NCBI GenBank assembly: GCA_002751075.1 | Contig: NAOQ01000804.1 | Location: 6,179 to 17,026, forward strand | DNA from: Ichthyophonus hoferi | Taxonomy: Eukaryota; Opisthokonta; Ichthyosporea; Ichthyophonida; Ichthyophonidae | Length of the DNA stretch: 10,848 nucleotides | Reading direction: 5' to 3' | Shown here: in pieces, positions 8,101-10,848 of the stretch | How the letters are laid out: each line of letters opens with the position of its first letter | How positions within the stretch are numbered: the first letter of the stretch is position 1 | The notes under the pieces: generated by a model | What the model was told of the DNA's origin: nothing | Seen by the model: only the letters and a program-made list of their open reading frames with translations | The model's database searches: none | Position numbers and translations under genes: made by a program

Positions 8101-8416
8101 AACGATCAGAAATGGTAGAGAAAAGGGTTTGTATTGTAAGTATTTAACCTGGAAATACGCGTTTCCATATATATGTATGATAGTATACAAACTATTTGAG
8201 CGTACAAGTTACTCTTCTGAGTACAATATATATGTGTACACTTGGTCTATATTATATTATTTTTATGTATTAGTAAGGCACTACGTAATTGTATGTTTAA
8301 TAAACAATACCTCAGACCTAGAGTTCTAGATTAATTCTTAAGAGCATGCTTACACCTCCCGTAATGCACCTGCAGATAGTTGTTGATGAAGCAATAAAAA
8401 TCACAAATAGTTCGTC

Positions 8417-8526
8417 TATGTATATCTATCACCTATATTCTGCTATGTATATCTATCACATATATTTACTTTATGTACATCTATCACCTATACTCTTTTT
8501 ATGTACATCTATCACATGTTTCTTGC
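8417..8526. repeat. Four-copy 27-28-bp tandem repeat
   Basis: Copies start at 8417, 8444, 8472 and 8500. Each begins TATGTAYATCTATCAC, followed by a more variable CT/AT tail. Copies 1 and 2 carry TATGTATATC and copies 3 and 4 carry TATGTACATC, while the tails alternate CCTATA, ATATA, CCTATA, ATGTT, suggesting that a two-unit block was itself duplicated. Tyr/His/Ile-rich open frames across it arise from the repeat. Confidence 0.85.
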
Positions 8527-9137
8527 TATATACCTTATAGCATTTTCTCGTTCAAAGCCTTCTGCCATATCATTTTATTCCTTTCCTTCTTAGTTTCTTA
8601 TTGGTATTTATTCTATGATAAAATTAAATATCTCCTTCACTGCCTATACTATTTCATCTATACCTTATTCATTAATATCCTGTAAGAGGTAATTGCATTA
8701 TTTTATCCCGCCCATAATTATTTTCCCCAATAATCTCTTCTCGTTATATTTTAATTATTTAAGAGCACAATCATAAACAACCTCTAAACCAAGAAATACT
8801 ATTAAGCTCGTATATGATCCACCAATGATAGATAGGCTACTACTATTGCACCAATAAACAACACTAGTATAATATATACATATTCATGATGCGTGTACAG
8901 CCAATAAAAACGACATAACAATTAAAAAGATTGCTGAGTATTAAGGCTGGTTTCATAAGAATAACGATAAAGCAAATACAGTCTATGCCCTATTATATAT
9001 TAAATATTATATATCGCCTCTGGTGTTATGTATATATATACATTATTGCAACCTCAATACTTTCTATTATTTACTAATAACAATTATCTTTACTTGTTGA
9101 GTTATTGTATATTCCTCTAAAATAATAATAATAATAC
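8527..9137. other. AT-rich intergenic stretch with a CCAAT cluster
   Basis: About 600 bp with no supportable gene. It contains three forward CCAAT boxes at 8822-8826, 8851-8855 and 8901-8905, with a TATAATATATA word between the second and third. This resembles the set-up before the HxpB-like gene, but only a very short candidate exon follows, at 9138. The rest is AT-rich filler with short TA and AAT runs. Confidence 0.45.
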
Positions 9138-9168
9138 ATGGCCAGTCAGTTAGCTTCAAAAATACAGG
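9138..9168 (+). CDS. Doubtful 31-nt first coding exon
   Basis: ATGGCC opens a ten-codon frame (MASQLASKIQ) that runs into a good donor, CAGG followed by GTAGGTGC at 9169. The CCAAT cluster about 240 bp upstream would suit a promoter. No convincing second exon was found before the 13-bp minisatellite, and the frame closes within a few codons if unspliced. It is a weak candidate. Confidence 0.13.
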
Positions 9169-9486
9169 GTAGGTGCAAGCTATAAACCAGCTACCCCGCC
9201 AACCATCAAAGCATGAACCTTGAAATGCAAGCACCTGTTTCTATTATAGAGAATATAAGGTTGGATATAGTGGGAAGCTTACGAATTTAAATATCCTTAG
9301 GTCTTTTGTAGAGTTGCACGCCCCCAGGTTGCCTTTTCGTCTTTTATGTACTATTTGATTAATCGGATTATACTGTATTTTTTCTTTTTTTCTTTATTAA
9401 CCTTTTTGATGTCGGGTAGACACTTTTCAAACTTTTACACTAAGGCAGTTGGATTATTTCTTTTTATTAATGTTAGTATATTAGAC

Positions 9487-9926
9487 TTTATTATTATACC
9501 TTATTACTATACTTTATTACTATACCGCATTATTATACTTTATTAGTATACCTTATTACTATATCTTATTACTATCCTTATTACTATACCTTATAAATTA
9601 TCCTTATTACTATCCTTATTAGTATACCTTATTACTATACCTTATTAGTATACCTTATTACTATACCTTATTACTATACCTTATTAGTATACCTTATTAC
9701 TATACGTTATTAGTATACCTTATTAGTATACCTTATTACTATACCTTATTACTATACCTTATTACTATACTTTATTACTATACCTTATTACTATATTTTA
9801 TTATTATAACTTATTACTATACCTTATTACTATATTTTATTACTATACTTTATTACTATATCTTATTACTATATTTTATTATTATACCTTATTATTATAT
9901 TTTATTACTATACCTAATTACTATAC
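9487..9926. repeat. 13-bp minisatellite, consensus YTTATTASTATAC
   Basis: About 33 head-to-tail units cover 440 bp. The middle (about 9620-9770) is the most regular, differing mainly at position 8 (C or G, giving CTATAC or GTATAC). Units towards both edges drift to T-rich forms with ATTATTATA or CTATAT, and a few are 12 bp. Thirteen is not a multiple of three, so the array cannot hold a repeat-based protein; a hydrophobic open frame entering it from 9346 is a by-product. Confidence 0.93.
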
Positions 9927-9994
9927 CATACTACCATTCCCTATACAATACTTTATTGTGGGGTGCCATATTATAGTTTAGGGCTATAGGTGGA

Positions 9995-10139
9995 CCAATC
10001 ACTTTATACCTCTTACCCGTCGTTGCCTGAAAATATCAATGGCAATAACCCAATAAGTAACAATAAAACCATTTAAATTAATTTAAAATATGATTTACCG
10101 TTATGTCATTGACGGGCTTACTTTATAGATTGTGATTGG
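9995..10139. promoter_or_regulatory. CCAAT-rich promoter-like segment before the exon at 10154
   Basis: CCAAT lies forward at 9995-9999 and 10050-10054 and inverted at 10135-10139, ending 15 bp before the ATG at 10154. The segment is less AT-rich than its neighbours and separates the minisatellite from the exon. An inverted CCAAT so close to the start may act on a gene in the other direction, so a two-way promoter is possible. Confidence 0.35.
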
Positions 10140-10153
10140 GAGTGTGGGAAGGA

Positions 10154-10240
10154 ATGGCTTCAAAGCCAGAGAAGGCCCATCAATGGGAACAGAGGCAGAG
10201 TGAGCGTAGTCAAGTGGTTGTATCTCCTCCAGTGATGAAG
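10154..10240 (+). CDS. Probable first coding exon of an unidentified gene (partial)
   Basis: ATGGCT opens 29 codons (MASKPEKAHQWEQRQSER, then SQVVVSPPVMK) whose hydrophilic make-up and higher G+C stand out from the AT-rich surroundings. An in-frame TGA at 10133-10135 lies seven codons upstream, so this ATG is the first possible start. AAG followed by GTGCAT at 10241 is a usable donor; unspliced, the frame would stop after 35 codons at 10259-10261. Three CCAAT motifs lie just upstream. No second exon could be recognised before the window ends, so the rest of the gene is presumably beyond it. No domain can be named from 29 residues. Confidence 0.4.
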
Positions 10241-10261
10241 GTGCATCACAGAGTACCATGA

Positions 10262-10848
10262 CTTATATCCTATCATTTTACGCTTAAGACTTTATAGTCA
10301 TCTTTATCCTCGCTGAATTATTCGCTTCCTTCTTTATCCTTTATTTCATATTAAAATATTCTCTATTCATTGGTAGATCTTCTACCCAATTACTATTGAC
10401 CATCTCTTTTGATCTATATTTGTTTATTTCTAAATACCTTGTCTTCTTATTGTCATTTATAGCAGCCAATCAGTGTTAATATATTAGCAATGGGTTAAAG
10501 GTTTAAGATTGTATAATGCTTACCTATATTTTTACGTTGACACCATTATATACATACGTATATACAAATACAAACCGATTCTCATTTAGGTATATTTAAA
10601 TTTGCTATCTATGAAGGCCTATATATCCCTGCATTTGAATATATATCCAATAATGCATATAATATATACATATACAATAGTACATATATAGTATATATAT
10701 ATATATATATGTACACACACCGAGACCATTCTAGTCATCTCTTTTTCTATATTTATTTGATAACCAACAACCATTGTCACCATTTGACTAATAGACACGA
10801 ATACCTCTTATGCTCTCTATTCTCTACCCTATATCTATCCTATATTTA
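10262..10848. other. AT-rich sequence, intron or intergenic
   Basis: No open frame of note on either strand. There are TA-rich words with ACGTA centres (10545-10565), a pure TA run at 10692-10710 followed by a short CA run, and one CCAAT at about 10466. If the exon at 10154 is real, this is probably the start of its first intron. Confidence 0.5.

Noticed and set aside
8009-8329. 106-codon plus-strand ORF downstream of the phosphatase gene
   Set aside because: It opens with GTG, the product is Tyr-rich AT-type sequence without a domain, and it runs through the likely 3' UTR and poly(A) signals.
8346-8685. Two overlapping hydrophobic plus-strand ORFs
   Set aside because: They are created by the four-copy 28-bp repeat and the T-rich sequence after it.
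9138-9290. Minus-strand open stretch of about 33 codons opposite the 9138 exon candidate
   Set aside because: It has no start, weak splice sites and competes with the plus-strand candidate; neither is strong.
9346-9546. 66-codon hydrophobic plus-strand ORF
   Set aside because: It is Phe/Ile/Tyr/Leu-rich and runs into the 13-bp minisatellite; composition alone explains it.
1-10848. tRNA or rRNA genes, CRISPR arrays
   Set aside because: No GGTTCGAATCC-type B box with a foldable cloverleaf, no rRNA core sequences and no spaced direct repeats were seen on either strand.

Overview
The window is AT-rich, intron-bearing eukaryotic nuclear DNA. The evidence is GT-AG introns with pyrimidine tracts and CTAAC-type branch points, Kozak starts without Shine-Dalgarno sequences, AATAAA poly(A) signals, CCAAT and E2F-type promoter motifs, and many microsatellites. 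The splice and promoter style would suit an early-branching animal such as a sponge. Nothing in the sequence fixes the species, so this is only a suggestion.

Layout. 1-240: AATAC and CATA microsatellites. 243-2866, minus strand: one gene of about six small exons. The spliced product (about 209 residues) is a charged, probably coiled-coil protein with a UBA-like three-helix domain of the NAC-alpha/HYPK/EF-Ts type. Its likely promoter, with a CCAAT box and an E2F-like site, is at 3065-3100. 3125-3290: AT repeat. 3292-6390: about 3 kb with no convincing gene, holding a diverged 63-bp tandem duplication, a CRE palindrome and two short islands that look like terminal exons. 6390-6810: what looks like a badly decayed scrap of a Ty1/copia-type retrotransposon. 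7066-7122: three CCAAT boxes, then an intronless 222-codon gene at 7257-7925 for a HAD-superfamily sugar-phosphate phosphatase that closely resembles bacterial HxpB (YniC). 8095-9300: 3' flank with poly(A) signals, a four-copy 28-bp repeat and another CCAAT cluster. 9487-9926: a 13-bp minisatellite. 9995-10139: CCAAT motifs around a probable first coding exon at 10154-10240 of a plus-strand gene that continues past the window. 10262-10848: AT-rich sequence, probably intron or intergenic.

No shared pathway links the genes. The best-supported observations are the hidden multi-exon UBA-like gene and the bacterial-type phosphatase with eukaryotic transcription signals and no intron. I found no defence system, CRISPR array, tRNA or rRNA.
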